NCBI GenBank assembly: GCA_900095095.1 | Contig: FMBT01000137.1 | Location: 1 to 64,000, forward strand | Source of the DNA: Fragilariopsis cylindrus CCMP1102 | Taxonomy: Eukaryota; Bacillariophyta; Bacillariophyceae; Bacillariales; Bacillariaceae | DNA length: 64,000 nucleotides | Direction of reading: 5' to 3' | In this document: piece after piece, positions 21,964 to 34,500 of the stretch | Numbering within the stretch: the stretch's first letter is position 1 | How the letters are laid out: every line of letters begins with the position of its first letter | Program-made: the position numbers and the translations under genes | The notes under the pieces: model-generated | Told to the model about the DNA's origin: nothing | The model's database searches: none | The model's input: the letters and a program-made list of their open reading frames with translations, nothing else

Positions 21964-24417
21964 TTAACTGGATCAGCTCATGGAGGCAACTCCACCTTTC
22001 ACTAGCGAGCTTTCTGGTGCCCGACGGTAGTATAATTCTGTTTGTTGAGGAGTTCCTTCCTCGTATGGGTACTTCGTCAGATCAAACAACTCGTTTAGAG
22101 TGGTAAAATCATCATTGGCGGCCGCCGTGTAAGCCTCAACCAAAATCCATTCTCTAAGTACAAATTTGGGATTATTTGCCTTCATTTGCTCGTATACTTC
22201 CTTCGATGGACGTTTAGTTGCTTTAAGTGCATCTCTCCAACCCACGATCCATTCAATCAAGTCTCTGCGGTTACGTGCGGTTAATGGCTCATAAAATGGA
22301 CTTGTCTGCTACCTTCCTCTCCCTCGAGTTTCTCCATCATAGCTTCATAGTCTGACGAGTCTAAATCATCGATGTCTCTCATCACGTATGTCAATTGTCT
22401 CCAAAATAGAGTCCAATCAGCTCGACTGGTACTCAGCAAAGTCTGGAGACCTTCCACAACTCTACTCCAACATCCGCATCATCCGGCAGACCCAATTTCA
22501 AATTAAATACAGCCTCTGTCTTTTGGTTGAAAATAACTTGTGCTTTCGTCATGAATTCTCCTATTAATTTGGTGGAGATTAATTCTTCTGTACCTTCTTC
22601 GGGGTTTGCTGCTACCCGAGCTGCAGCAATGACAGGCACTACTGATTCGACTAAGACTTGATAATTTACAAATCCTGCTTGTGGCTGATTCAAAAATCCA
22701 AAATGCTGTCCAGAGCCAGTCCATTTGGCAAATAGGGGCGAAAATTCATCCATCCATCCAAAAGGTCCGTAATCCATAGTTTTACCGCCAACTAAACAAT
22801 TGTCGGCATTGAAATTACCCTGTGCGAAGCCAACACGTACCCATCCGTTAACCATATCACTGTAAATGACGAAGAGAAAAGGAAAAAGAACATCAATTTA
22901 GAAATGGACGTGAGTTATGATGTTCATCATTTTTGTGTATTAATTGCTTCATTTGTACCTAATATAAAATCTATCCCATCATCGATGCAAATGTTTACTT
23001 ACGCAAGGTTAATGGCTGCTAAATCCAGAAATTTTTCCGCAGCTTGCTCCAAGTTGTTGGACTCAATGTACGGGTCGTATGCTTCTGTTTTATATTCTCG
23101 CCTGCAGGCATGCCATATGAGTGCTTCTAATTCCTTCCAGGCTGCACGTACGTGTAAGTTTAAAAAGATTGAAAGAAACAAGCATTATAAGAAGATAGTG
23201 TAAAAGGGGAAGCACCGCGTAGTAACCAATGAAAATCACAGGTTGTATATATATATATGTATATATACTTTTAGAAGAAGAAAAAACTTACTGCGATCAG
23301 TTGTATCATATTTATATTTTGGATGCTGTTCCTGCTTCGCGATTACACGTTTGGCGAATAAATCAAGATGTCCAATTCTAATAAAGCTGGAAGCAACACG
23401 ACAGGTTATAGCGCATGGTTCGGTGATCATCATATTTGGATCCATTTTTTGAGTGGTTCGTAATTGTTGAATAATCTCACGACGTTTCTCTTCCGGATAT
23501 TGAGCCAAACGTAAATCATTCATCTCTGGTATCTTGAGCGATGCATCCTCTGAATACCATGGTCGATTCACTGTGTCGGTCTTCGATTGTACTAACGATA
23601 AAGCACGGGTGGTGGCGATTCCTAAATGATGCATGGCCTCGCTGGCCAAGAATTCACGAATACTGGATCGCAAAACGGCTCGTCCATCCGCACCTCGAGC
23701 AAATGGTGTCTTCCCTGCTCCCTTTAATTGTAACTCGTGGCCATTGAATTCCGCAATCGATATCGCTCGTCCATCACCATAACCGTTCCCGGTGCCGTAG
23801 GGGCAATTACTTGTATATCGTGATCCCATGATTGAGAGCGCGTACGGAGTCGCCCATGTTTCAGCCTTCCCATCGTTCAGTATTCGATTCCCTGACACAA
23901 ATTCTAAAAAGTCGTCCGACGCCACTTGTTCCGGAGTTAATTTCAACAAATTATAAGCAACATCATCCGAGACTAAGAGACGTTCTGGCTTGGATAAACC
24001 AGTAGGTTTGACAATAACGTAATGGCCATTAAATACTTGACGTTTCGAACGATTGTCGTTGTCGGTCGACAAGCCTTCCAGTCTGTGAGATTTTTGGAGA
24101 TTTTCGGGTGTTTCAGGTGACAACTCGCGTGGCCAAGAGTTATCGAGCGTTATGGAGGAAAGAGATCCATTAGTTGTGGAAGCTGCGGCTTTGGTAGACA
24201 TTTTTCTGCTGCTGCTGCTGCTGCTGCTGCTGGAGTTCCAAGAAAATGCGTTTGCTGTCGTCGGTGGATTATTAGTATTGTATGTAATGGAAGTGGCAGA
24301 AGAAAAGAAGATACAATAAAACGCAGATGTTCCTTTTGCAATAGAAGATTGAAATCGCATTTTACTCTTCGTCGAATGCAATAATGATGTTGTTGCTAGA
24401 GAAACAATCTTTCCCAT
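21964..24417 (-). CDS. selO: SelO protein adenylyltransferase, probable C-terminal selenoprotein
   Basis: Pseudokinase-fold AMPylase of mitochondria (UPF0061). ATG at 24417, then a Ser-rich probable targeting region. Family blocks: [66 protein letters not shown] (23770-23590), [19 protein letters not shown] (23420), and in exon 3 [20 protein letters not shown] and GWMDEF (22820-22740), with the catalytic Asn and Asp. Introns 23142-23291 and 22860-23002 splice in phase. Frame slips occur at a G run near 22450 and near 22310. The last codons read GGVASMS-TGA-TCC-AGT-TAA: the TGA at 21973-21975 sits exactly where SelO orthologues such as the human protein have selenocysteine (U-S-S-stop). I therefore extend the CDS to the TAA at 21964-21966. 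Confidence 0.88.
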
Positions 24418-24833
24418 TGGTTGTGATTATATTCCTACTGTGTGTGAGAACAACTAGCCAGATAAGGTATGTACCATGGTGTATAAGATGCGATGAGAGA
24501 AAAAACAACTTTTCATTGATTTTCCAGATGATTCATTCATTTTTCATTCACAGAACGTCTGTTCGTCAACTCTCGTACGAAAACAAAATGTAAATTGTGT
24601 GCATGTTCAATGTGACACAAGCAATTCGACGATGGAGACAAAATAACAGGTTGCATTCGACTGTACTACTATTATTGAATTGATTGAAATATACTACCAC
24701 AGCATCTCCATTGAATACAGCCACAAGCAAGCCCGAAGACCACCACTCCAGCCATATCTGATATCAGTACAAATAGAATAAGGTGCTGGTTTTAGGACAC
24801 TCATCCAAACAAACATACTAGTAAATACAAATA

Positions 24834-24865
<32 letters not shown>

Positions 24866-24875
24866 AACAACAAAG
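24418..24875. other. Divergent intergenic region with AAAG microsatellite
   Basis: Promoter region between SelO (-) and TIM50 (+). A clean (AAAG)n tract of about eight units occupies roughly 24833-24866, ending 10 bases before the TIM50 ATG. No gene. Confidence 0.6.
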
Positions 24876-26428
24876 ATGTCATCGAATAAATTCTTCTTCT
24901 CAGTAATATCGTCGTCATCAAGACGTCAACTAGCGCAGCAGCATACGCATACGCATACGCAACAGACGAATAATTGTGTATTACGTCGATTTTCGGATGT
25001 TGTTGCTCGACCAAAACAACCCGTTTCTCAACAAGAACGGGCTATACTTCGAGCAGATCGAAAGGAACGGGCTACACAATTTATACAAAAAAGTAAGGGC
25101 GAGGCTGGATCCTCATCCTCGTCATCATCCTCATCATCTTACACTGCAAATAAATACTTTTGGTATGGTAGTGTTGGTGTACCGTCTGCATTATTAATTT
25201 GGGGATTTAGTGATAGTAATAGTCCACCTGCTAAATTTTGTAATCTAATCGGTTTAAGTGGTTTCGTTCAACAATATACGGATCAAATTGCTAAACCAGC
25301 ACATGAAAAACTCTTACCGGATTGGTCGCAGGTACGTCAATAACTAATGTGTTTCGTAGGGAAAATATGATTAGAACGAAAATGCTACCGAGCAATACAG
25401 ATATAGCATGCACTGTCGTTCGTCAATTTTTCTTTTTCCTTTTTTTTCATGATGCTATATTCCACATAACGGTGTGACCCAATCTAACTAATCTATGATT
25501 TGTTTTACCGTTTCTACCTGATTGAAAATCTTATTAGATGCCAAATGTTCCACACGATATCCCAGTTCCGCATACCTTAGTTTTGGACCTAGAAAATACA
25601 TTGGTGAGTTCTACATGGGATCGTAAATTTGGTTGGAGACATGCGAAACGTCCAGGAGTGGATAAATTTTTACTGGATATGGCACAATACTATGAAATTG
25701 TACTGTATTCTCCTTCGATGGATGCGATTGCCGAACCGGTTGTGAATTCATTAGACAAACAGGGTTGTATCATGCATCGGATTTATCGTGATGGGACATA
25801 TTATCACAATGGTGTACATGTTAAAGATTTAAGTCGACTTAATCGTAACATCAATCGGATGATCGTCATCGATGATGATCTTGCTGAAGTACAATTCAAT
25901 CCTGAAAATGTCGTCCGAGTGAAACCGTACACAGATCCAACTGATCGGACCGATAATACCTTAGCAAGGATTACACCCTTTTTGATCGAAATTGCACGAG
26001 AAAATCATAGTGACATCCCTGTACTGTTATCTCAATATGAAGGTATGGATGCTGATGAAATTGCTGACGAACAAGAACGTCGGATTCAATATTATCGTAG
26101 CTCGAGAGAGGTAGAAATGAGTAGAGGAATAGGTGGATTAGCCAAAATGGCACGAAAATCGGTGGCGATGGAACCAGATATGCCAGCACAAGATCCATCT
26201 TTTCGGCCTGGTGGAGGAGGTACCGGTACTCCGTCACAATTGTCTGCTAAGGATATTGTAGGAGCGGCACCATCCTCATCGTCAATGACTGGTTCCGCAT
26301 CTGGATTGGTAGGATTTTTAAATAGACGTGAAGAAGAAAAGGCTGAAGCTGCACAACGTAAGTTTGAAAAGTGGAACGAGGTTATGCTCAAAAAGCAACA
26401 AGAACGCGAGAGAAGAGCAAACGCATAA
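24876..26428 (+). CDS. TIM50: TIM50-like mitochondrial inner-membrane import subunit
   Basis: Receptor subunit of the TIM23 presequence translocase with an FCP1-like domain facing the intermembrane space. Exons 24876-25331 and 25538-26428 are joined by a 206-nt intron (25332-25537, GTACGT..TTAG) in phase 0, giving about 448 residues with no breaks. N-terminus is basic and Ser/Gln-rich, a mitochondrial presequence type. A hydrophobic segment, YGSVGVPSALLIWGF (25165), is the single membrane anchor. The FCP1-like core is LVLDLENTLVSSTWDRKFGW (25573), RPGVDKFLLDMAQYYEIVLY and IVIDDDLAEVQFNPENVVRV (25862). The phosphatase motif DXDXT appears as DLENT, so the second Asp is lost, as is normal in TIM50. 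C-terminal tail is Ala/Glu-rich and coiled-coil-like. Confidence 0.9.
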
Positions 26429-26736
26429 ATCAACTAAATAAAATTAAATAAGTATTATGTAACGTTAATGTATTCTTGTGTTGATTATTTGATATTTATA
26501 TCGAATCAAATGTAAAAGAGAGGTGATCAGTCTTGTTTGTTCCAACTATGCATATACAAGTACAAGGATTAGAATACACTCTTGGATATACAATAGATTA
26601 GCAGAATAAAGGTATTTCAACTAAGTAAATATAAAATAACGTACCAACGTAATAAGATGCTATAGGTGCAATTATTAATCAATGGTAGTTTTATGTCTCG
26701 TGCATAGCGATAGCTTTTATGTCGCATTTTGCCCTA
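26429..26736. other. Convergent intergenic region, nothing recognised
   Basis: AT-rich spacer between the TIM50 stop and the 3' end of the hydrolase gene, with AATAAA-type sequences near 26436 and 26605. Confidence 0.45.
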
Positions 26737-27087
26737 TCATTTATCGTGCTTTGCTCTTGAAACAGGACCAGTAGGAAGGTCTATAATCAATCCATCGTAA
26801 GCCATCACAATAACACCATTACCATCGTCTCCATCACCATAGAGTTCTCGCAGATAGGTGTTCATTTCGTCATGCGGCAAGAAATAGTCGCAGCTCATCC
26901 CGATTAGAAACGTTCGGATCTTTGGTTTTATCGTTTGCGCAAGTTCCACAGCTTGATCTAAAGTATAATGAACTGGGTGATTCTTTCCCCAGTTGAGTGA
27001 GTCTACGATCAACACATCAGTCGGTGGTAACGTTTTCTGTATATAATCCAATGTTTCCGGAACCATTTTAGATATATCACATTCAAT

Positions 27088-27164
<77 letters not shown>

Positions 27165-28430
27165 TGGTCGATGAAGAGAAAATGCAAAGCCGTGAGAAAT
27201 CAAATCATCTCCATGCCAAACGGGAAGAGGTGTGATTTTGAATCCGTCCTCTTCACCACCACCGAAGATAGTTTCTTCTTTGTAATCTTGAAATATCGTA
27301 ACATCAAAGCTAGCAACATCTCGTTTTACTGTTGGTCGATCCTTCGCTTGTTGTGGCATAATAGACGGTTCAGATTTGTTCGGTAAGAGCCAGGGAAATT
27401 GTGACTGTAAATTAAGATAACAAAATTCGGACATGTACAGCGGTATCGATTCTCGAATATGCATCCCTCGTTTTTTTGATTCTGATCGATTTTCGTCGCC
27501 ATCTATCTTATCGTCTTTTGACGTATTACTGTCTATATTTTTGTCTACATTCTCCTTTTCCTCCTCCTCTTCTACCCATTTTAATCCTTGAAAACCTCTC
27601 ACATCATCTAATCCTGCGCTGGTGTCAATCAAACCATAAATAATAGATGGGTTCAAGGTGAGAACAAGGGCAGAAGTAAACGTAGGCCATGAACGTTTTA
27701 GATACGGTATTGATTTACGATTACATACATAGAAAAATCAACTAACTTACGCAGCATCCATATGATGATGGGTCAGCACAATCGCATCGAGACTGTGAAT
27801 CCCTTCGATGATTGGGAACCATCGTAAAGCAGTCTCTCGAAATGTTTTACCAACATCGATAACAATATTTTTGTATTTTTTCGTATTTCGGTCGTAGTGT
27901 TGAACGAGTAGACTCGGATTATTTCTATAGTTGCGATTACTTTTAGGATCTCCTCCCTCAATAGCTAGATGGGAAACTAGACACGATGTCGAATCCGGTT
28001 TTACCCTCATACCTAATGGTGGCGGCTGTTTTTTTTTGCTGTTGTTCTTACTGTTGTCGTCGGCAATACTAACGTCCTCGTTTCGTTTCTGAAATTTCAT
28101 TGCACAGATTGGCTTCGGGCAACCGGTAGAGGAGCCAGTACCTAGAAATACCAAACGAGGTCGATCATCAACATTATTTTTATGTTGTGGTATGTTAGTT
28201 GCGTTCTGTTGTTCTACCGCCGATTGACAGTATGATGTTGTCGTCGTCGGCGGCGACGAAATCTTCCAATAAGCATTTCGATTCTTGTCATCGTCATAAT
28301 CGTCGTTACTGTGGCCATCACTATCACAAAAACCGTCATTCCCAGCGATATAAAATGATGCTACTACCGAGATGATGGCAGCAGGGTAGAGGGGAGAAAT
28401 GTGGCGTAAACTCCTACGGAAATGGTGCAT
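26737..28430 (-). CDS. Metallo-beta-lactamase-fold hydrolase (PhnP/tRNase Z-like)
   Basis: Predicted Zn phosphodiesterase. ATG at 28430; an N-terminal hydrophobic stretch (AAIISVVASFYIA) suggests membrane anchoring or organelle targeting. RLVFLGTGSSTGCP (28170) is the first beta-strand motif of the family. IVIDVGKTFRE and IVLTHHHMDAA (27780) give the HxHxD-type metal site. After a 132-nt intron (27619-27750) the protein continues GLDDVRGF, GFKITPLPVWHGDD with another metal His (27230-27200), ECDISKMVPE with the bridging Asp (27080), and LIVDSLNWGKNHPVH (27010). A hexamer array (27087-27164) separates the last two parts and puts them in different frames. The final His expected downstream is not obvious: the segment reads FLIGMSCDYFLPHDEM, with H at the expected place. 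Substrate unknown. Confidence 0.78.
27087..27164. repeat. (GATGAC)13 hexamer array inside a gene
   Basis: About 13 near-perfect copies on the plus strand. On the coding (minus) strand it reads as Ser runs in one frame and Ile-Val runs in another. It lies within the metallo-beta-lactamase domain of the hydrolase. Confidence 0.95.
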
Positions 28431-28903
28431 CGTGCCTCGTACTCCTACAAGCAGTGTATCTAAATATTGCAGACTAAAATCTTGTGTATCTTGTCATTAT
28501 TCATTGATTCAATTCCGATTATGATACCGTATATCTTTATTGTGTATGTCATAAAAGCAAAAATACATCATACTTTTTCCTACAGCAGATCTACTAAATT
28601 GCGACCAGACAATCAGCCGAAAAAAACACAAAAACACGCACATTTTATATTCAAATTGTTGCTAGGTATTTCGTCACGTGGATAAATTTTCAATCGTGGA
28701 TGTAACTTGCGCGCACAGACCGCGAAGTTCCGAGTAAAATTCTTACAAATTGAAAAAACAAACGAAATGTAATAATTACTGGTAGAACATCACCAATCAT
28801 ACGGACTGTAGCAACCATAACGAAATGAGGTTGGTAAAATAAACAGCGATAACATATTGTTAGTACCCGACCAACCATATCAGAGCAATCAAAATCAACG
28901 TCG
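28431..28903. other. Divergent intergenic region, nothing certain
   Basis: Between the hydrolase (-) and acyltransferase (+) genes. Because the acyltransferase frame opens near its first beta strand without a good ATG, a short first exon may lie in 28680-28900. No such exon could be assigned. Confidence 0.4.
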
Positions 28904-31234
28904 GTGGATGGCACCGCCAACACAAAAATGCTGCCAATTCTGATTATACCTGGATTTATGAGTACTGGATTAGAAATCGAGGAGTCAAAAATTAATCCAA
29001 CCTGGGAAGGCAAGCGATTATGGCTTAATCTATCTTCTATAGGGATATCTGCAATGTACTTTGGGAATGCTCAAAGAAAGCAAAGATATACGAGAATGCA
29101 TACGATAACGTCGACGACGATGGCAATGAAGAAGACGGCGATGACGACGACGTACAACAGCACAATTATAAATCTGCTTGGCTTAGGCACATGATGTTAG
29201 ATATGAAAGATTTTGAGTCAGATCCAAACGGTATTAAAGTACGAGCTATTTCTGGATTAGATGGCGTGGATTACTTGACACCGGGTGCTGTCACGAGTCA
29301 TATTTCGTATGTCTTTGGACCAGTAATTAAAGCTTTAGAAAAGAAGGGATATAATTCTAACGGAAATATCAATCTTATGGCATCAACATATGACTGGAGG
29401 TTGTCACCATTAGCTATGGAAAAACGGGACAAATACTTTACGACAACATTGGTTATATAGAAGAATTGTACAATGGTAACGCACAAACCCCGGTAGTTAT
29501 TTTAGGTCATTCGTTGGGTTGTAAGGTGGCACACTATTTTCTGAATTTTGCTCTAGATAAGAAGGGCCAAGAATGGATCGATAAGCATGTTCATACCTAC
29601 ATGGTAAGTGATGAAGTTGGTGAAAAATCACATCAGAAGAAAAGAAGATTTATGATTCTTACATAATTCTTTTTTTTTGCGACCCTTCCAGCCAGTTAGC
29701 GGTCCCCATCTTGGTGCAAACAAAGCATGCCGTGGAATGATCTCTGGTGACAAAATGGGTTTGGAATCATTCTTGAACGACGAAGAAGGCCTTAGTCTTG
29801 GTCGTTCTTTTGGATCAGGTGCTTGGTTAATCGTAAGTAGAATACATTTGATATATAATCAGCCCATACTACTCATTCCTTACAGATATTATTCTTTTGT
29901 ACTCTTTTATTGTAAATTTACTCCACGGTCCTCTACTAGCCTTCCGATCTACCGGAAGGCGTCCCCGGGAGTAATTATATCTTACCACACGGTGTTCTAG
30001 AAATATCCTTCACTCACGCTGTCAATACAAATCCTCTCGTTCACAAACGCACAGCAATTAGTAGACCAAAGCGATATCAACTTCTAGTAACTGCCAAGGG
30101 CTTTGATGGCCATAAGGAAAACGACCAACGAGACATCCGTACGCCGTTTCATAGGATTTCTCCTGATCTTGGAGAGAATGTCGTTGTCTTCACTGAACAA
30201 ATCTCGTTCACGACTCATACAAAACCTAATCGTCGTGAGACCTCCAATTTTTGTTGCAGGAACCTGGAATGGCTAGTGCCAAAGAAGAAAAAAAAGATTG
30301 TAAATGTAACCCTTTGGTATGGTGCCTATGCTGCTTATGTATTCCTTGCATGCTCGCGTATAAAATAATTGAGTGGGTGTTGAAAATGCTCGTTCGTAGT
30401 GCAACACTTACAGCTGATACAATTTCTGGTTCGGCTGGGAAAAGTTCCACTCTAGCATTTTCCGAGGGTATTAAAGTCCCAAACTCGGTATGGAATGGAA
30501 ATGCAGTCACTATCAAAGTTCCTATGTATCATAAAGATGACTATGGCCAATACAATGGCGCGTTGTGTTTTATGACGAAGAGAAAATCTCGACAAGTTGA
30601 CTTACTTGTCAAACTGAAATTTGTTGGATTCAATAAATCGAAGTCGTATAGAAGAATTTGTTCGCCCGTTTGTCGTCCAAGCTCAAACGCTGTTCAACTT
30701 CCTATTACAAGAAACAATGACACTTATGAAGAATTTTCAGGGTACGATATTATGGAGAGAGAAGGATTGCAACAGTCATTACAATTCATCAAGGATAATT
30801 ATGACAAAGACAAATACCTTCCGCGTTCTCATTCAGCGATGGACCCACCTCCAGTCAAACGAGTTCACGCAATTTATGGAATAAATTTACCAACAGAAAT
30901 TGGTTGTGTTTACACTCGCCAAGACGCATGCTTATCGGACAACATGTTACAAAGCTTGTACGTTCCGGATAAGAAGGCGATTATTGGTAAAAATACAGGC
31001 TACACGATATCAGGGGGAGTGATTATGGAGACATCCAAGACGAAACAAAAAATTTGGGGTGATCGCGAGGTTTCTGGTGATGGAACTGTTCCATACTGGT
31101 CTCTTGCGCACTCCAAGACCTGGAACAGTGCAGAAAGAAAGGTAACAACAAATGAATTGGACAAGGCGCCACATAGAGAGATACTCGCTGATTCCCGATT
31201 CCATAAAGCTGTATTAGATTATGTGTGCCAATGA
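28904..31234 (+). CDS. LCAT/PDAT-family acyltransferase with inserted beta-rich region
   Basis: Alpha/beta hydrolase of the lecithin:cholesterol acyltransferase family (PF02450), which includes phospholipid:diacylglycerol acyltransferases and phospholipases. LPILIIPGFMSTGLEI (28930) is the first strand and oxyanion region; the next blocks are DYLTPGAVTSH and NINLMASTYDWRLSP (29370-29400). The nucleophile motif GHSLGCKVAHYF is at 29508. An 88-nt intron (29604-29691) leads to PVSGPHLGANK. The catalytic Asp is in SGDGTVPYWSLAH (31080), and PHREIL near 31170 holds the His. Between the Ser and the Asp lie some 350 extra residues (29990-30620) with LPHGVLEISFTHAV, PKRYQLLVTAKGFDG and GKSSTLAFSEGIKV, beta-rich and C2-like in look. 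Slips at a G run (29453) and near 29080, and an unclear junction near 30240, break the frame. The start codon is uncertain (ATG at about 28928). Confidence 0.72.
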
Positions 31235-31530
31235 TGAAATTAAATGGTCATCCCGCGTCAACTGGACCTGTGAAGTACAACATCTACGGGTTTGTTTTCC
31301 TCGTCGTCGCGATTTCGGATCTTCGATTTCTCTAAACTTTGAGAATGAGTAGAATATATGATTAAAACCATACGCTAGCATATATTTTTTCTTTAGAACT
31401 ACCAATTAGGCTTATTATTTCTTCTAGCTAGTAGGCACTACGCATTGATCCAGAGGATGAATACCATCGCTCTCGTAGTAGATCTCGAATTTTCAACGAC
31501 GAAATCTATTCCAGGAAAAGCAAATTTTAT

Positions 31531-34500
31531 TCACATAAATCCTGTCCTCGTTAGAATTCGCGTCATGTCGCTCTGGAAGGAAACTGGTATCATGAAATCT
31601 TGTTTCTCTTGTTTATTTGTCTGTACCTCATTGTCGTCCGCATCGTTACTATCGCCTGATTTATCTTCTCTTGGGACAACCATAGCCCTTGACATTTTCA
31701 TCGTTCCCTGTCCATCTACAGCATCATCTCGGAATCGTCCCTCATATACAGCACCGTTCGTAAAGTGTATTGTTCCTCGACCCTCTCGACGTCCACAGCT
31801 GAACGATCCATCGTAACTTTGTCCGTTCGGATAGATAGCTGATCCCCGTCCTTCCATTGAATTGTTTACCCATTGACCATCGTATCTGAAACCATCAGCA
31901 TTATTCAGTAGACCCGGTCCGTTGCGTTTTCCATCCTTCCAAACACCGTCGTACGTACTTCCATCTGGCCACGTGAATATTCCAAGACCATTCATGGATC
32001 CATCTCTCCATTGACCATCATAGACACTCCCATCTGGCAAAAAGTATCGACCCATACCGTTGCGTAAATTCTCCCTGAATTCACCGATGTACCTAGATCC
32101 AAGATGAATTGGATCTGAGGAACCGTAATAATATGTACCAGTGCCCGCAATTTTTCCGCGTTCCCATTCTCCTTCATACACAATTTTCTTTCGATCTGAT
32201 GTCATGAGTTTGCCATATCCATGTTCCTTATTGCGTTTCCATTCTCCCTCATACAACATCCCATTGTTGTAGAGACATATTCCGCGTCCATCACGTTTGC
32301 TATCGACCATTTCACCTTCGTAAATGACATATCGAGGTTTGGGAGGTGCGACCTTATTGTTGGTATTCGTGGTGGTGGTGATATTGCCGCCATTGCCGCT
32401 AGTACCGGCAATACTACCATTGGATTGCTGCTGCTGGGGTTGCTGTTGTTGTTGTAAGTGATCTGGATCATCTCGTTGGTAGTACAAAAAGTGCGCAGCC
32501 CTCCATCGAGCCTTTTTTGGATCTCCAACAGGAGGTAAACGAATGTACGTTGACGATCCACTACTACTTTTAGAGGACGGGTTCGTTGACGAATCAGCAG
32601 ACTTATGCCGTTTTCTGACACGTACTCCATTACCCCCACCTACAGCCCGTTTTTTCGTACCAGTAACACCCACGGTATTAGTAGTAGCAGTTGACGTAGC
32701 TGCATTTGATTGTGTAGGTAAAGCAATCCTTGACTTTGACACCTTCCCAATTATTGACGTCTTGACGTCTTGTATTGACGCACCTACAATTTGTTGTGAG
32801 GCCATTCCGTTTCCTGCAGACATCGATATTGAGCCAGGAGGAGGTTTTGGTTCCCCCGGTGCTAATGCGGATGAAGTATTCTCCATGGAGGTTGCCGTCA
32901 ACGTGAGCGGGTTCACTCCTGTACCAGGAGATAACGGAATGCTTGTCAACTTCCCTTGCTGCAGTTGCGGCGATGATTTGGGTCGTTTCTTTCTTCGGTC
33001 TTCTTCGGGATCATAAGATTTCCGTTTCCATGTTGGCTGTCGTTTACGGCTTGATGATCGTCCTTCGGTCAAAACGTCGGACGAACTAGACAGTGGTAAT
33101 GATCGTCGTTTTCTAATCTTACTAGTATCAGGAGAGGAAACATCTACTGCAGGTATTTCCGTAACAACATATTGTCTCTGTATCTCCATTTCCATAGTAT
33201 TAAGATCTAAGTAACCCATAATCTCAAATGTCCCGAACTGATTCTTACCACAACCCCGAACTTGAACTAAAGAAATCAATGGTACCGTTGTTGGACGGGA
33301 ATTAGTATTTGACAGTGTTGTAGATGTAGACGCAGACAGCGGCGGCAACGACGTAGACGACGACGACGGTAATAGTTTCTCGGCACGGATGGATGATGAT
33401 GATGGCGCTTTCGCTTCATCTTTTGAGGCTGCAGGGATGATTATTTTTGGAATGTGATTCTGAGTGGCAGTATCGAATGCAAAGAAGCGTTTCGAAAATT
33501 CGTAGTATTGATCATCGTTATTATCATTGCCTTCGTTACTGTATTTTGATGCTGTTGTCGAATCGGAATCAGATGGAGTAGCATTCAAAAAAAGATAAAA
33601 AGTTTCAGCAATTTTTTGTGATGGTGGTGGTGGTTGTGTATTTTTATTGTTGTTGTGTCGACCAGCCTTCTTTGCCACAGTATTTTCAAAATATCCCGAC
33701 CATAATCCACTGGGTGGACAACAATGATCTTTGTTATTGTCGTTAGTGGAAGCCTCAGTAAAATCTGGCATTATAGAAGAAAATGTAACGGGAGGGTCAG
33801 TCGAATAAGTATTAGTATCAGTATCAAATTTGTTTGGTGGCATTTTCGACTCTTTTTCATCTATCGTCATAGTCGTTGTTGCCGCTGCTGCTGCTGTTGA
33901 AGTCATTTCCTTTTTGTTTTGTGCTTCTTCGCTTAAAACAACTATCGCCGTTGAAATTGCGGTGGTGGACGGAGTTCTTTCCTTCTTATCGTTCGACGAC
34001 AACGATGGGAGATGTTGTGCTGTCTCTTTTTTCTTGTCAGCAACAACAGTCGTTTCTTCCTTTTCAGTAATAGTATTACACGACGTAGTCATCTTTGTAA
34101 CAATACTACTATCGGTTTTGGTTATTGAACTTTCTAATGCCTTGTTGTTGGTGGTGGTGGTTTCTTCTCCTATCTTGTCAACACTTTTTTCAATGACTGG
34201 TGAAGATTTTTTTTCTTCTTCTTCTTTTCCTTCTTCTTCTTTCTTTTCAACATCATCTACATTATTATTCGTGATGGTATCATTCGGTTGTTTCACAACA
34301 ACAGGTGATAATGCTGATGATACCGAATCTGTTTGCTGTTCTTTTTTTATAGTTTTTGTCAATGGAATTGGAGTCGATAAGGATTTTACTGCTGCTGCTA
34401 TTTCAATTGCACTACTGACCGGCTGTTCTTTATTGTTGTTTAGTGGACTGGAATCTTTTATTTTTGTATCCTTTTCTTTACTGTCATGATGTGATTTTGA

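Noticed and set aside
24694-25014. 106-codon minus-strand frame over the TIM50 start
   Set aside because: Overlaps the antisense of a solid gene and owes its openness to the AAAG microsatellite.
27087-27164. Possible CRISPR array
   Set aside because: Pure hexamer microsatellite without spacers; no CRISPR-like direct repeats with unique spacers were seen anywhere in the window.
33830-34489. 219-codon plus-strand frame with many hydrophobic residues
   Set aside because: Antisense shadow of the low-complexity part of the MORN gene; V/L/F runs arise from reversed poly-T/S/N codons.
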